DNA of 37,040 nt from Halieaceae bacterium MED-G27 (GCA_002456975.1 NTKA01000019.1:1-37040); one strand, 5' to 3'; positions 1-8,909 are shown, counted from the stretch's first letter. The notes: generated by a model not told the origin, from the sequence alone. Numbers and translations are program-made.

Positions 1-752
1 GACAGGTCAGCATTAGGGGTAGGTCCAACAAATACGTGATCTAGCCGCACCGCGCCATCGTGAGCAAGATTAAACTGGTAGAAGGGCACTAGCATCGCCT
101 TGCCCTCTCGAAACCCAATTGGGTGGCTCTGAGGAGAGGCGTATGGTTGCGAAACAATGCGCCACTCTTGCTCCTCTGCAAAAGCCGGATGCTTAAATAG
201 AGCACAAATACCGAGTAAGTCGCCTTCGAGTTGATCGAATGAAGTACTCAAGCACGTGCTACTTGCACAAATCGCCAGCACTCTGTCGATAATGGTTTCG
301 ATTATCTTTGACTGCTTTTTTGGGTCATAAAGGCACTGACCCAAAGAAAAGTGTTGTTCTGTCGCGAGCGCCTTGATGGCGCCCGGATTAAACCCAAGGC
401 TCATTCCTTTTCCATGACTCGCGTAGCCGCGCCACTGGCTCAAAAGGTTGCCGTTTGCGCGGAATGAGGCAGAGAACAGCATGGGCCCTTTATTGATCTG
501 ATCACGCAACCAAGTTGAGAAAAATAATAGCGCCTCGTCGTGCTGTGAGTGCTCCGACGTTCTCGACGCAATAGCGGCCTGAAGTAGGGTAAATGCGTAT
601 TTCAGTTCGGTGGAATCATTCATATATCGCACGTCTGAAGCCCGGAGGGTGCGCGATTCAATAATCCCCATTAAACCTTGCAATGACGTGTAGTGATACA
701 GCGTGTTCGATGGCTCAGCTGCGAAGAGCTCTGCCCGCAATTGATCGATCAT
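1..752 (-). CDS. DUF2971 family protein, 3' end outside window
   Basis: The minus-strand frame opens at an ATG at 752-750 and stays open to the window edge (250 complete codons), so the C-terminus is missing. The N-terminal pattern LYHYTS..GLMGIIES followed by LRASDVRYMNDSTELKYA is the characteristic opening of DUF2971, a cytoplasmic family of unknown function often found in accessory and defence-associated regions. Further in, LLSQWRGYASHGKGMSLGF and EEQEWRIV also fit the family. No signal peptide or membrane segment is seen, and no strong Shine-Dalgarno precedes the ATG. It lies upstream of a broken TonB receptor on the same strand but 140 bp away, so a shared transcript is not implied. The family call is from recognition of the motifs; the biochemical role is not known. 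Confidence 0.8.
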   Translation of the reverse strand, partial: MIDQLRAELFAAEPSNTLYHYTSLQGLMGIIESRTLRASDVRYMNDSTELKYAFTLLQAAIASRTSEHSQHDEALLFFSTWLRDQINKGPMLFSASFRANGNLLSQWRGYASHGKGMSLGFNPGAIKALATEQHFSLGQCLYDPKKQSKIIETIIDRVLAICASSTCLSTSFDQLEGDLLGICALFKHPAFAEEQEWRIVSQPYASPQSHPIGFREGKAMLVPFYQFNLAHDGAVRLDHVFVGPTPNADL

Positions 753-892
753 TTTTGTGTTCTATGCAAAGCCGGTGTCAGGGTTTCTCGATATGAATTA
801 CAACAAAGGTAGAAGAGTTTTGTGACGGTTTTTACATTGAGCGAAGCACCGGGCTTTGGTGCCTATGAATCGGCTGGGTCAAGAGAATCATC

Positions 893-2907
893 TCAAAAAG
901 ATCGCTCAACTGTGAGTCTAAGACTCCTTGGCTCAAGAGGGTGGAAGTGAATGTCGGATACTCCCTCGGGCTGCTCCCCCGATAATCGCGACTCATAGTA
1001 GTAGGCGATATCAATATCGTCGCTGTCGAGTAAGTTGAGTACCTCAAGCTTTATTCCGGTTTGTCCTAGCTCGAGTGTTGCAGCAGCGTTAGCTAGAAGC
1101 GATTTACCACTCTGTATCGTTCTGTCTTCAAGCAGCGGTGCCCCGCCCAGATAGCGAATCCTGATGCTCGTGGTAAGTTTGTCATTCCATCTCGAGTTAA
1201 TACCTGCAGCCAGAGTGGTCTCAATAGACCCAGGGATAGCATTGAACCTTGGGAGCGCGTTCAAGTATTTGCCCCGCGTTTTGGTGTAGGCAACGTCAAA
1301 CTGAAATTTTGGTCCAGCGTTGATGAAAATTGTTGTCTCGAGGCCGCGCCGAACAGATCCATCGTTGGCTTCAGTGGATCCCGCGTCACCGACGAAAACT
1401 AACTCTGAATCGAGCTCAATATCAAAGGCAGTTGCGGTGAACTTGAGTGCATCGCCATGTTCATAGCGAATTCCAATTTCGCGTCCGGTTGATGGGACGA
1501 GTAAAGGGACTGACTGAGCACTCTCGTCTGTATTTGGGTCGACAGAAATCACAGCACCGCGAGCGTCGTTGGAATGCATGCCTCGTCCAACGTTGGCATA
1601 GAATTCTAATGTCTCAGAGAGGCGATACGCGATGTTTAGTTTAGGGCTGATTTGCCTGTCAGACGCTTTGCCACTGTTCGCTATTTGATTGGCGGTGATA
1701 TCAGCTTCGAAGTCATCGACTCTCATACCGATATTTGCACGCAAGTGATCATTTACTTTCCAGTCCGCATCAATAAATCCGGCGATCGATGTTTGATCGA
1801 CAGCGTCATCCCTGATTGAACGAACGCGGAGTCGCGATGAGGTGCTGTTAAGTTCCAACCTTGAAATATTGTCGTACTGAAATTCGAGGCCAGCAGACAT
1901 CGAGAGATGGCCGCTCATATCATAGCGCTTCTCAAATCTGCCCCCCAGAGGGTTCGTTCATCCACCTGCTCAAACTCATCACCAACATCGGGATTTTCTA
2001 GGAAGTAGGTGAAATTACTAAACAACTGAAACTGGGATGAAACGGCATAGAGACGCCCGTCTGTCGTATTGTCAGACATCGACGCGTTCAGACTGTAACG
2101 ACGACTATTACTACCCAGGTCGGGGTCGATGAAGCCCGAGGATGATATTCGATTCTGCGCCACTGCTCTTTGAGGGATTTGATCCGTGGCTCGCCAACTC
2201 GAGTCATAGTAGTCTAATTCAAGTCTGCTCTGTGTCTCTTCAATCGGTAAGGTCCAGCCAAAGTGCCCCTTGTTTTGGCGGAGGTTTTCATCGAGCGCCC
2301 ACGGGCCTGCGTAGCGCGTGCTGTCCGCGGCCACCGTGTACCGGTCGTTACTCGCTGCGATCAGTGATCGGCGATAACCAAAGCTACCGGCACTCACTTT
2401 TAAAAGTGGGGCAGTCATATTAGCTCCGTAATCAAAACGAACGCTTCCTGCTGACGAAAAGTCGCCATCTCGGGCCAAATAGGGACCTTTCTGATAGCGG
2501 ATAGTTGTCACCAGTTCAGGAATAATGGGATTGAGATCAAGATAACCTTGCCCATGACCATGGGTCCTCATGTTCAGAGGTATGCCATTGAGTTGCGCGG
2601 AAAAGTCCGTTCCGTGGTCCAGATTGAAACCGCGTAAGAAATACTGATTGGCCTTACCGGTCCCTGAGTGCTGGGTCGCTGTCATACCAGGCACGGCTTC
2701 CACAAGCTCTCCAACTCTTAGGAGTGGCGGTGGGTCAATATCATCCAAGCCTACGAAACCTTGTGAGGCGCTGGTGGCAATACCGATTTGGTCGGTACTT
2801 CGACCATAAACCAGCACTTCCTCCATCGGTTCAGCTGCATGACTGCTCTGTGCTAACAGCAGCAGTGACGTGCGTAGTGTGAACAGAGTTCCTGTAGCGA
2901 TGCGCAC
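893..2907 (-). pseudogene. TonB-dependent receptor, split by a 1-nt frameshift
   Basis: This is an outer-membrane TonB-dependent receptor in two frames. The first part (GTG start at 2907) has a signal peptide ending SSHA, a TonB-box-like EEVLVYGRS, and a plug domain with VGELVEAVPGMTATQHSGTG, YFLRGFNLDHGTDF and HGHGQGYLDLNPIIPELV. The second part is the beta-barrel, ending in the terminal Phe typical of outer-membrane proteins (LRLTVERSF). The join lies at the six-C run 1941-1946 (GGGGGG in the coding strand). One extra G would give LWGGRFEKRYDMSG and a continuous frame of exactly 671 residues. As written, the first frame ends after LRSAMI and no full-length protein is made. A short homopolymer allows a sequencing error, true decay, or slippage-based phase variation. 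The substrate is not evident. Confidence 0.85.
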
Positions 2908-3096
2908 AACAAATCATTCCAATGCGAGGGCCTCGAGAGGCCTCAAGATACATCTGCAAGGCTCCCAATTGAACTATTTTCATGTGCGCAAGTGACCGAT
3001 GGAGACTGGTGAATAAAAACCTGTTGTTGGGCTTTTTTTACCTGGCTTGGTGCACCACAAACCCGTTTCTCATCCAAACGAACCTCCTCCAAAACC
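2908..3096. other. Intergenic region upstream of the split receptor
   Basis: Between the receptor start and the lipoprotein gene there is about 380 bp without a convincing gene. The left part should hold the receptor promoter; I could not pick a clear -35/-10 pair or a cobalamin or other riboswitch motif. The right part holds two terminators, annotated separately. Confidence 0.4.
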
Positions 3097-3123
3097 AAAA
3101 AACCCACCTAGAGGCGGGTTTTT
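3097..3123 (-). terminator. Rho-independent terminator (distal)
   Basis: Read on the minus strand, AAAAACCCGCC - TCTA - GGTGGGTTTTTT forms a stem with one G-U pair, a tetraloop and a run of six T. On the plus strand the same position is an A-C mismatch, so the minus orientation is favoured. It sits behind the first terminator of the lipoprotein gene as a back-up, also shielding the receptor gene. Confidence 0.7.
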
Positions 3124-3243
3124 GGTGTTGGTAAGACTAGGCGGATCGTCTTCAATCGTCATTACTCTGGCGGACAAGACGCTCCTGTCGTCCCCTTCTT
3201 CAACTGGCCTCGCCATTCTGAGAGTGTATTAAACCTCCAAACA

Positions 3244-3269
3244 TAAAAAAGCCCGCTTTGAGCGGGCTT
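3244..3269 (-). terminator. Rho-independent terminator of the lipoprotein gene
   Basis: A perfect 9-bp stem (AAGCCCGCT / AGCGGGCTT) with a 3-nt loop is followed on the minus strand by a run of six T. It starts 18 nt after the stop codon of the gene ending at 3287. Confidence 0.85.
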
Positions 3270-3286
3270 GGGGCTAACGACTCTAC

Positions 3287-5749
3287 TTAAAGTACGGTAA
3301 CGCTGTATACACTCAGGGTACCTGATACCTCATTAGATACTAAGAGATACATTTCACCGTCTTGAGTGATGAACTTGATATCCTCCGGACCTAACGGACC
3401 CGCCATATTGGCTTCGACAGCGGTATTGTCTGCGTCGAAATCGCGCGGATTTACATACTGCACGAACTCGGCGCTTTGAGGATTCGTGATGTTGTACACC
3501 ATTACACCGCCGACTCTTTCTAGCGCAATAAAGGCAAACGTGTTGTCGTTAATGACTGCTATCTCAACAGCTTCAGGCTCAGGACCCTTGGCATCGGAGC
3601 GAGAGTCACCATCGTTTTCATCATTACTTGCGTTAAACGATGAACCTAACTGCTGAGCTGTAATGACTTCGAAATCGCTGCCACTGTCGAAAACAGGTCT
3701 CCCTGTATCCATATTCCAAATCGTGAACGATCGAGCGCCATAGGAGTAGAGATTCTCATATACACAGCCATCGACAGCATTATCGTTACTGTCAATGGGT
3801 TGGCCCGTGACAGGAAGCGATGAACAGGATTCCGGATCAACCAGTCCTAAATCGGTCATGACAAGAAGTCTGCCGAGATTTTCGTCATCCTGAAATCCAG
3901 TGCCGAGCTTTTCGTTGAGTTCGTCAGTGAACTGTGTCGCCACGAGATCTTTTATCCGAATCTCATCTATATAGTCACCGGAGTCTGACTCGTACTCTCT
4001 GCCATCTCCCTCATTAGCTGTAACAAGGTAAGTGGTGCCATTGACTTCGTAGGCATCGAATCCGTCGGGCTGATAGGTGCCAAATACTGACCAATTTCTA
4101 ATATTGACTCGATCATCTCTATCGCTTGCATCAATTTCGTTACCGGGAAGACTGTAGTCCTTGAAGCCTAGGCCATATACGTCGGTCACTTCCGCTGTGG
4201 CCAAATCAATAATGGCGACTGCATTGTTCTCCTGTAGCGTCGCATAGGCAGTCCCGCCGTCGGCTGAGAAGGCGACAAATTCAGGCTCCAGGTCCTGTGC
4301 CACGGTAATTGCAGTGAAGCTTGCGACAGCTGGCACTTCATAGGTTTGTCCCGTATTGATAGTGCCATTTGTATTGGCCGCGGCTACCCAGCTAAAGTCA
4401 CCGAAACCATCGCCCGTGCCGGTCAGCTGAACAGACTGCCCCACCGGGTTTGATGAAGACTGCACAACATCCATCTCTGTTGAGGTAACGCCGGCACAAA
4501 TGCCGGTGGCGTTGCTGATTACTCCCTCATAGCTTAACAGGAGGTCGCAGGTGTCATCGGTCTGAGAGGTGACATCTACTCCAGGGCCCAACAGTGCGAC
4601 TCCGTCTGGCGAACCATTCTGGATACCGTTCGCCGGGCGATTGACAACATAAAGATCTAACCCGCCCGAGGTAGTTTTATTCAGGGCGTCGAGAGTGTTG
4701 CCTGCATAAGGCGCGCCGCCGTTCCCGTTTATCAGCTGAAATCGATAACCGGTAGTATCAAAACCAGCCGGCGCAGCAAACTCTACAAACTCGCCCGAGT
4801 CTGCCCCATCGTTGTCGTAATGAATTTCATTAATCCAGGGTGTTGATGGAGCCGGCGCCTCAGGTTGAGCAGCCGTTGCCTTGGGCGAGATGCGGACGGG
4901 GCCCGTCAATGTTTTCGTACCGCCGTCATTGAACGCCGTAAAGTCGGCAGTGGCTACTGTAGGCGACTGAAAGCCACCAGAAACGTTGATGACAGTGATG
5001 CTTCCCTCGGGATCATTTGAATAGTCATCGCTGGGTTCGCCTTCATTCGCCACAACCGCGTAATTGCCGTCAGGGCTGAATCCGACTTTGTCAGGAAGAG
5101 CCCCCGCTTTGACCGCAGATACAAAACTGGGGCTACCGCCAGCAACAGAATAAAATGCTACGTACCCATCATCTTGTTTGGGGTCCGCCTCGATCGCCAC
5201 GGCCATATGATCGCCATACACGTCAACGCTGTTGACTCCGCCCAACTGTAAAGGCGCGTTGCTGGTGACATTCGCCGTCACATCTGCAGCGACATCGACG
5301 CTGGCCGTCACGGTTGGTGACGTAGGATCTGCCATCCCGACCACGTCAACCTGTTTTAGGTTTGAGTTTACTAAATATGCTGTTTGTGACGCCGCATGGT
5401 AGGCAACAATTTCAGCTGCAGATTCGTCAAAGTTCTCGGGTAAAGCCGCGGTGCTACCCACTAGCTTAAGTGATATCGCGGTATTGGCATCCGAGCCATC
5501 CGAGCCATCCGAGCCATCCGAGCCATCCGCGCCATCCGCGCCATCCGCGCCGTCCGCGCCATCCGCGCCGTCCGAGCCATCTGCGCCGTCCGCGCCGTCC
5601 GCGCCGGCCGGTCCTGCTGCACCATTCGCGCCGGCTGGTCCTACTGCACCATCAGCGCCGTCAGCACCATCATCACATGCAGTGAGCACTAACCCGAGTG
5701 ACAAGACAAGAACGGTGCTTCTTAAATTCGTTAAGAGACTTTCCATCAT
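3287..5749 (-). CDS. Collagen-stalked choice-of-anchor I lipoprotein with inserted LTD domain
   Basis: The 820-residue protein begins with a lipoprotein signal and lipobox LTAC (Cys25). Asp26-Asp27 follow; Asp at +2 favours inner-membrane retention in E. coli, so its location is uncertain. Residues 28-87 are 20 uninterrupted Gly-X-Y triplets, a collagen-like stalk. The rest matches choice-of-anchor I proteins, a beta-propeller family related to phytase-like esterases: GYVAFYSVAGG, FSPDGNYAVVANEGEPS, VAQDLEPEFVAFSADG, TLQENNAVAIIDLA, YQPDGFDAYEVNG, ANEGDGREY. Between about residues 285 and 460 the propeller is interrupted by a lamin-tail-like domain (PWINEIHYDNDGADSGEFVE ... IQNGSPDGVALLG ... 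TINTGQTY). The same domain type occurs twice in the divergent nuclease next door. Start: GAGG lies 7 nt upstream of the ATG. Activity is inferred only; a phosphoester-scavenging role would fit. Confidence 0.85.
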   Translation of the reverse strand: MMESLLTNLRSTVLVLSLGLVLTACDDGADGADGAVGPAGANGAAGPAGADGADGADGSDGADGADGADGADGADGSDGSDGSDGSDANTAISLKLVGSTAALPENFDESAAEIVAYHAASQTAYLVNSNLKQVDVVGMADPTSPTVTASVDVAADVTANVTSNAPLQLGGVNSVDVYGDHMAVAIEADPKQDDGYVAFYSVAGGSPSFVSAVKAGALPDKVGFSPDGNYAVVANEGEPSDDYSNDPEGSITVINVSGGFQSPTVATADFTAFNDGGTKTLTGPVRISPKATAAQPEAPAPSTPWINEIHYDNDGADSGEFVEFAAPAGFDTTGYRFQLINGNGGAPYAGNTLDALNKTTSGGLDLYVVNRPANGIQNGSPDGVALLGPGVDVTSQTDDTCDLLLSYEGVISNATGICAGVTSTEMDVVQSSSNPVGQSVQLTGTGDGFGDFSWVAAANTNGTINTGQTYEVPAVASFTAITVAQDLEPEFVAFSADGGTAYATLQENNAVAIIDLATAEVTDVYGLGFKDYSLPGNEIDASDRDDRVNIRNWSVFGTYQPDGFDAYEVNGTTYLVTANEGDGREYESDSGDYIDEIRIKDLVATQFTDELNEKLGTGFQDDENLGRLLVMTDLGLVDPESCSSLPVTGQPIDSNDNAVDGCVYENLYSYGARSFTIWNMDTGRPVFDSGSDFEVITAQQLGSSFNASNDENDGDSRSDAKGPEPEAVEIAVINDNTFAFIALERVGGVMVYNITNPQSAEFVQYVNPRDFDADNTAVEANMAGPLGPEDIKFITQDGEMYLLVSNEVSGTLSVYSVTVL
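5489..5668 (-). repeat. 9-bp tandem repeat encoding Gly-X-Y stalk
   Basis: Imperfect 9-bp units (plus strand GCCATCCGA / GCCATCCGC / GCCGTCCGC) encode 20 Gly-X-Y triplets, mostly Gly-Ala-Asp and Gly-Ser-Asp. The Gly-Ser-Asp units at the left end are identical copies, which suggests recent expansion. Unit number is likely to vary between strains. Confidence 0.9.
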
Positions 5750-5836
5750 TTTTAAACCTCACGTTGGTGAATTAACAACCGCAGTACAGAGATTGTGCTT
5801 TTAACATGAAGTGGGGATTAAGGAAATAAGAACTAT

Positions 5837-5854
5837 GTGTTACGATCTTGTGAA
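5837..5854 (+). promoter_or_regulatory. Possible Pho-box-like direct repeat in divergent promoter region
   Basis: GTGTTAC-GATC-TTGTGAA has the Pho-box geometry of two 7-mers with 4-bp spacing, and each half keeps TGT..A of the CTGTCAT consensus (8 of 14 matches). It lies in the 217-bp region between the lipoprotein and nuclease genes. The match is weak and could be chance. Confidence 0.2.
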
Positions 5855-5966
5855 TTTATTTTGACAAGCACGCTTGCGCAGTGGTGCGTCAGGTATTCCT
5901 CTGCAATGATCTCGCCGTCGAGTCAAAGGCGTAACGCCTATTTGTGAATACATAAGGCTAAATTAG

Positions 5967-8405
5967 ATGGTAGATAAGCAGTTAATACCTTTACTTTTTG
6001 TGATTTTGGGTTCTGGCGGGGATGGCAGCGACGGTACCAGCCTCCCTGTCGAGCCGGAGCCGATTAACCCGCCGGTCTCAAACGCGCCCCCGACTTTCGC
6101 GGCGTCCGAGTACACATTCGAGGTCCAAGAAGGGGCAATACGTGTGGGATCTGTCGCAGCCTCGGATCCTGATGGCGATCAGGTGCGGTATGAATTGTCT
6201 GGGTCTGACTCGAGCAGATTCTCGGTCAACAGTACAGGGTATCTCTCGTTCCTTGAATCACCGGATTTTGAAGCTCCGACAGACTCGGACTCTGATAATA
6301 AATACGATCTAATTGTTGCCGCCAGTGATACCAGCCTTACTACCGAAGTCACTGTCACGATCATGGTTACCAACGATACATCAGATGATCCGGTGTCAAA
6401 CTCACCGCCTGTTTTCGATGAAGGTCCTATTGTGTTTGAAGTCACTGAGGCAGGATCAACAACGGTTGGCTTGTTGACCGCAACTGACGCCGACGGAGAT
6501 GCATTAGTGTTCTCTTTGTCTGGCGCTGACTCAGAGAATTTCGATATTTCCGGAAGGACTATAAGTTTTCTAGAGGCTCCAGACTTCGAGGCGCCGCTTG
6601 ATGTAGACGAAAATAACATCTACCTATTTGAGGCAAGCGTTAGTGATGGTGTAGACACGGCAGTAGCGAATGTCGAGGTTACAGTGCTAAACGACCCCTC
6701 CGATGATGAGACGGGCGAAACGCCCGGTGGTGGCTCTAGTCCCACTCTTTGGATCAATGAATTCCACTACGACAACATAGGCACCGATAGCAATGAATTC
6801 ATTGAGGTTATGGGAGAAGCGGGTACCGACTTGACAGGTTATTTACTCGCGCTTTATTCGGGAGGACAAAGCGGCTACTACGGTGCCATTCGCTTACGTG
6901 GCGTTATCCCGAATCAGGATGGGACCGGGTTCGGCACTATTGCATTTGACGCAGAAGGTTTGCAAAACGGAGCGCCAGATGGATTTGGGCTCGTGTCCCC
7001 TGATAACGAATGCTTGGAATTTATAGCTTACGAAGGAGACATGACCGCAGAAGGTGGTGGGCCATGCAATAATGTCTCAGCGCAGGATATCGGGGTTTTT
7101 GAACGAAACGTGTCAGCTGATTACTCACTACAGCGTACGGGCTCTGGCCGTCAAGCTGAGGATTTTGTTTGGGTAGGGCCGCGCCTGAGTTCACGCGGTG
7201 AGATTAATGAAGATCAAACAATAGGTGAACCCGGTGACTCGGAGGAACCATCTAACATCGGGTCGCTCTTTGGCTACACCGTAGCGATTGGTCAAGTTGT
7301 TACCCCCGATTACGATCGTCCTGCAACCTGGGATGACAGCGATAATGACTGCATCAGCGATCGGCATGAGATTCTGATAGCTCAACATGACTCAGGTAAT
7401 GGTGATTACGATCTAGTCATGTCTTCCAGCGGTTGCAGCGTAATCTCGGGCAGGTGGATCGATCCTTATGATGGTATTGCTTACTACTCTGCGTCCGATG
7501 TTGAGATTGATCACGTGGTTGCCCTTTATGAATCTTGGATCTCCGGCCTTGGAAACTTGACTGAATCTGAGCAGAGAATATTTGCAAACACTGGACGTAC
7601 CGTTACTGGAACGAAACCTGAGACTTCTCATCAGTTTCTTGCAGTAGGTAATGCATCGAATAGCTCCAAAGGTAGTTTGGATCCAGCCCAGTGGATGCCA
7701 AACGAGTCGAGCTATCACTGCACCTACTTAAAAAAGTGGGTCTTGGTCAAAGCACAGAATGACTTACTTTTCGATCAAGCAGAGTTCGACTACATCGCCT
7801 CAAGGGAAAATGAGTGCGACGATACACTTCTGCCTGAACTACCAGAGAATGAAGAGCAACTGGATCCGGGAACAAGTCTTCCGGATGGTCCACTCGGTGC
7901 GTCTGTTTGGATAAATGAGTTTCATTACGACAATGACGGTATCGATCAAGGCGAATTTGTTGAAGTTGCGGGCCCTGCCGGTACTGACCTCACCGGATGG
8001 TCGTTGGTACTCTTTAACGGGTTCAATGACTCCGCGTATAACACTATCGCTTTAACGGGCAACCTCACTGATTCGGGTTCTAATTTCGGGTTTCGAGTAA
8101 TAGATTTTCCTACAAATGGCATCCAGAACGGGGCGCCTGACGGGATGGCTTTGATCGACAATAACGGAGTATGTGTTGAGCTGCTTAGCTACGAAGGAAG
8201 GCTATCGCCCAATTCTGGTCCATGCAGTGAGTTTTTGGCGGTCGACATTGGGGTTGCAGAAATTACTACTACGAGCGATGGAAGCACGGTGGTTGGCAGT
8301 TCGCTTCAAAGAGTCGGCACGGGCTCAGTTGGACCGGATTTTGAGTGGTCTGGTCCCTTGCCCAACACAAAGGGATTCACAAACACAGGACAGGTGCTGG
8401 AATAG
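5967..8405 (+). CDS. Secreted HNH (DUF1524-type) nuclease with cadherin-like and LTD domains
   Basis: The 812-residue protein has, in order: a short hydrophobic N-terminus; two cadherin-like repeats (about 39-135 and 145-243, with VAASDPDGDQVRYELSG and TATDADGDALVFSLSG); a lamin-tail-like domain starting near Trp262; an HNH endonuclease domain (about 445-620); and a second LTD from Trp648 to the end. The nuclease region has the DUF1524/GmrSD-C pattern: DNDCISDRHEIL, GRWIDPYDG, VEIDHVVALYESW (Asp515-His516), an N..NSSKG motif (Asn562, Asn565, Lys568), then CTYLKKWVLVKAQN. It is inferred to cut extracellular DNA, with LTD modules as accessory domains as in other secreted nucleases. The N-terminus FVILGSGGDGSDG looks like a lipobox whose Cys has become Ser. 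It is divergent from the choice-of-anchor I gene. Confidence 0.85.
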   Translation: MVDKQLIPLLFVILGSGGDGSDGTSLPVEPEPINPPVSNAPPTFAASEYTFEVQEGAIRVGSVAASDPDGDQVRYELSGSDSSRFSVNSTGYLSFLESPDFEAPTDSDSDNKYDLIVAASDTSLTTEVTVTIMVTNDTSDDPVSNSPPVFDEGPIVFEVTEAGSTTVGLLTATDADGDALVFSLSGADSENFDISGRTISFLEAPDFEAPLDVDENNIYLFEASVSDGVDTAVANVEVTVLNDPSDDETGETPGGGSSPTLWINEFHYDNIGTDSNEFIEVMGEAGTDLTGYLLALYSGGQSGYYGAIRLRGVIPNQDGTGFGTIAFDAEGLQNGAPDGFGLVSPDNECLEFIAYEGDMTAEGGGPCNNVSAQDIGVFERNVSADYSLQRTGSGRQAEDFVWVGPRLSSRGEINEDQTIGEPGDSEEPSNIGSLFGYTVAIGQVVTPDYDRPATWDDSDNDCISDRHEILIAQHDSGNGDYDLVMSSSGCSVISGRWIDPYDGIAYYSASDVEIDHVVALYESWISGLGNLTESEQRIFANTGRTVTGTKPETSHQFLAVGNASNSSKGSLDPAQWMPNESSYHCTYLKKWVLVKAQNDLLFDQAEFDYIASRENECDDTLLPELPENEEQLDPGTSLPDGPLGASVWINEFHYDNDGIDQGEFVEVAGPAGTDLTGWSLVLFNGFNDSAYNTIALTGNLTDSGSNFGFRVIDFPTNGIQNGAPDGMALIDNNGVCVELLSYEGRLSPNSGPCSEFLAVDIGVAEITTTSDGSTVVGSSLQRVGTGSVGPDFEWSGPLPNTKGFTNTGQVLE

Positions 8406-8879
8406 CTGGTTCAGTTCAAATGGCATCAGATCGAGTTCGCAGGCTCTCAATTCCCAGTAAAGCACCCCACCTATGGGAAGTTGAACGCATCTGTGCTGAC
8501 CGGAATTGGCTTCAAAGGACAGGATTTTGATCACTCTGAGATTGTTGATCCCGAATACGACATTGTCACCCATGTTCTTCTTGCTCATGGCCGCAAGCGT
8601 TGTGAAATAATCTCTTACGTAAACGGGGATGCCTGGGAGAATCAGGTAGAAGGCAAGGACGGATTGCGTAACTTGATTTTGCTAGCTACCTATTCCCCGG
8701 ATGCCTTGCATGATCCTACGTTGGCTAGAGATATACTAGAAATTGCTACTGATTTGGCTGGCGAGCAGAACCTGAAGAACGAAGTCTTACTAGATCGACT
8801 CGACGGTCTACGAGATAAGATTGTTTCAGCGGAAGCGATTAGCAAGAGCAATTCTGCTGATTCTCGCCGATGCAAATGA
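8406..8879 (+). pseudogene. Unrecognised open frame directly after the nuclease stop, without a proper start
   Basis: The frame of the nuclease gene stays open for 157 codons after its TAG (8403-8405), ending at TGA 8877. The only start candidates are CTG 8406 and TTG 8481, neither with a clear ribosome site. The translation is protein-like (GFKGQDFDHSEIVDPEYD, LLAHGRKRCEIISYVNGD, DLAGEQNLKNEVLLDRLDG), and I do not recognise a family. The LTD domain upstream ends naturally at TNTGQVLE, so a fusion broken by the TAG is less likely than a 5'-truncated separate gene or a TTG-started gene from 8481. The last codons (RRCK, stop) fall in a repeat shared with the right end of the window. Confidence 0.4.
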
Positions 8880-8909
8880 GCTTCCCAACTGATCTGCCGA
8901 CATCGCTGG
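8864..8909 (+). repeat. 46-bp dispersed repeat, copy A
   Basis: It matches 36993-37038 at 41 of 46 positions, with core AACTGATCTGCCGACAT. In both copies the repeat overlaps the end of an open frame finishing RRC(K/E)-TGA. Confidence 0.75.

Noticed and set aside
1915-1946. Programmed ribosomal frameshifting in the TonB receptor
   Set aside because: The G6 tract could slip, but no downstream pseudoknot or stimulatory site is evident, and such receptors are not known to use it; deletion or error is simpler.
2908-3096. Riboswitch upstream of the TonB receptor
   Set aside because: I looked for the cobalamin B12-box consensus and other conserved cores and found none.
5451-5804. Plus-strand frame of Ser-Ala-Pro repeats opposite the collagen stalk
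   Set aside because: It is the antisense reading of the 9-bp repeat; the minus-strand frame has a lipobox and a propeller, and this one has no ribosome site.
5861-5866. TTGACA as a -35 box for the nuclease gene
   Set aside because: No acceptable -10 hexamer at 16-18 bp spacing was found.
8864-8909. Integron attC site
   Set aside because: No RYYYAAC/GTTRRRY boxes or long imperfect stem were visible, and there is no integrase in the window.
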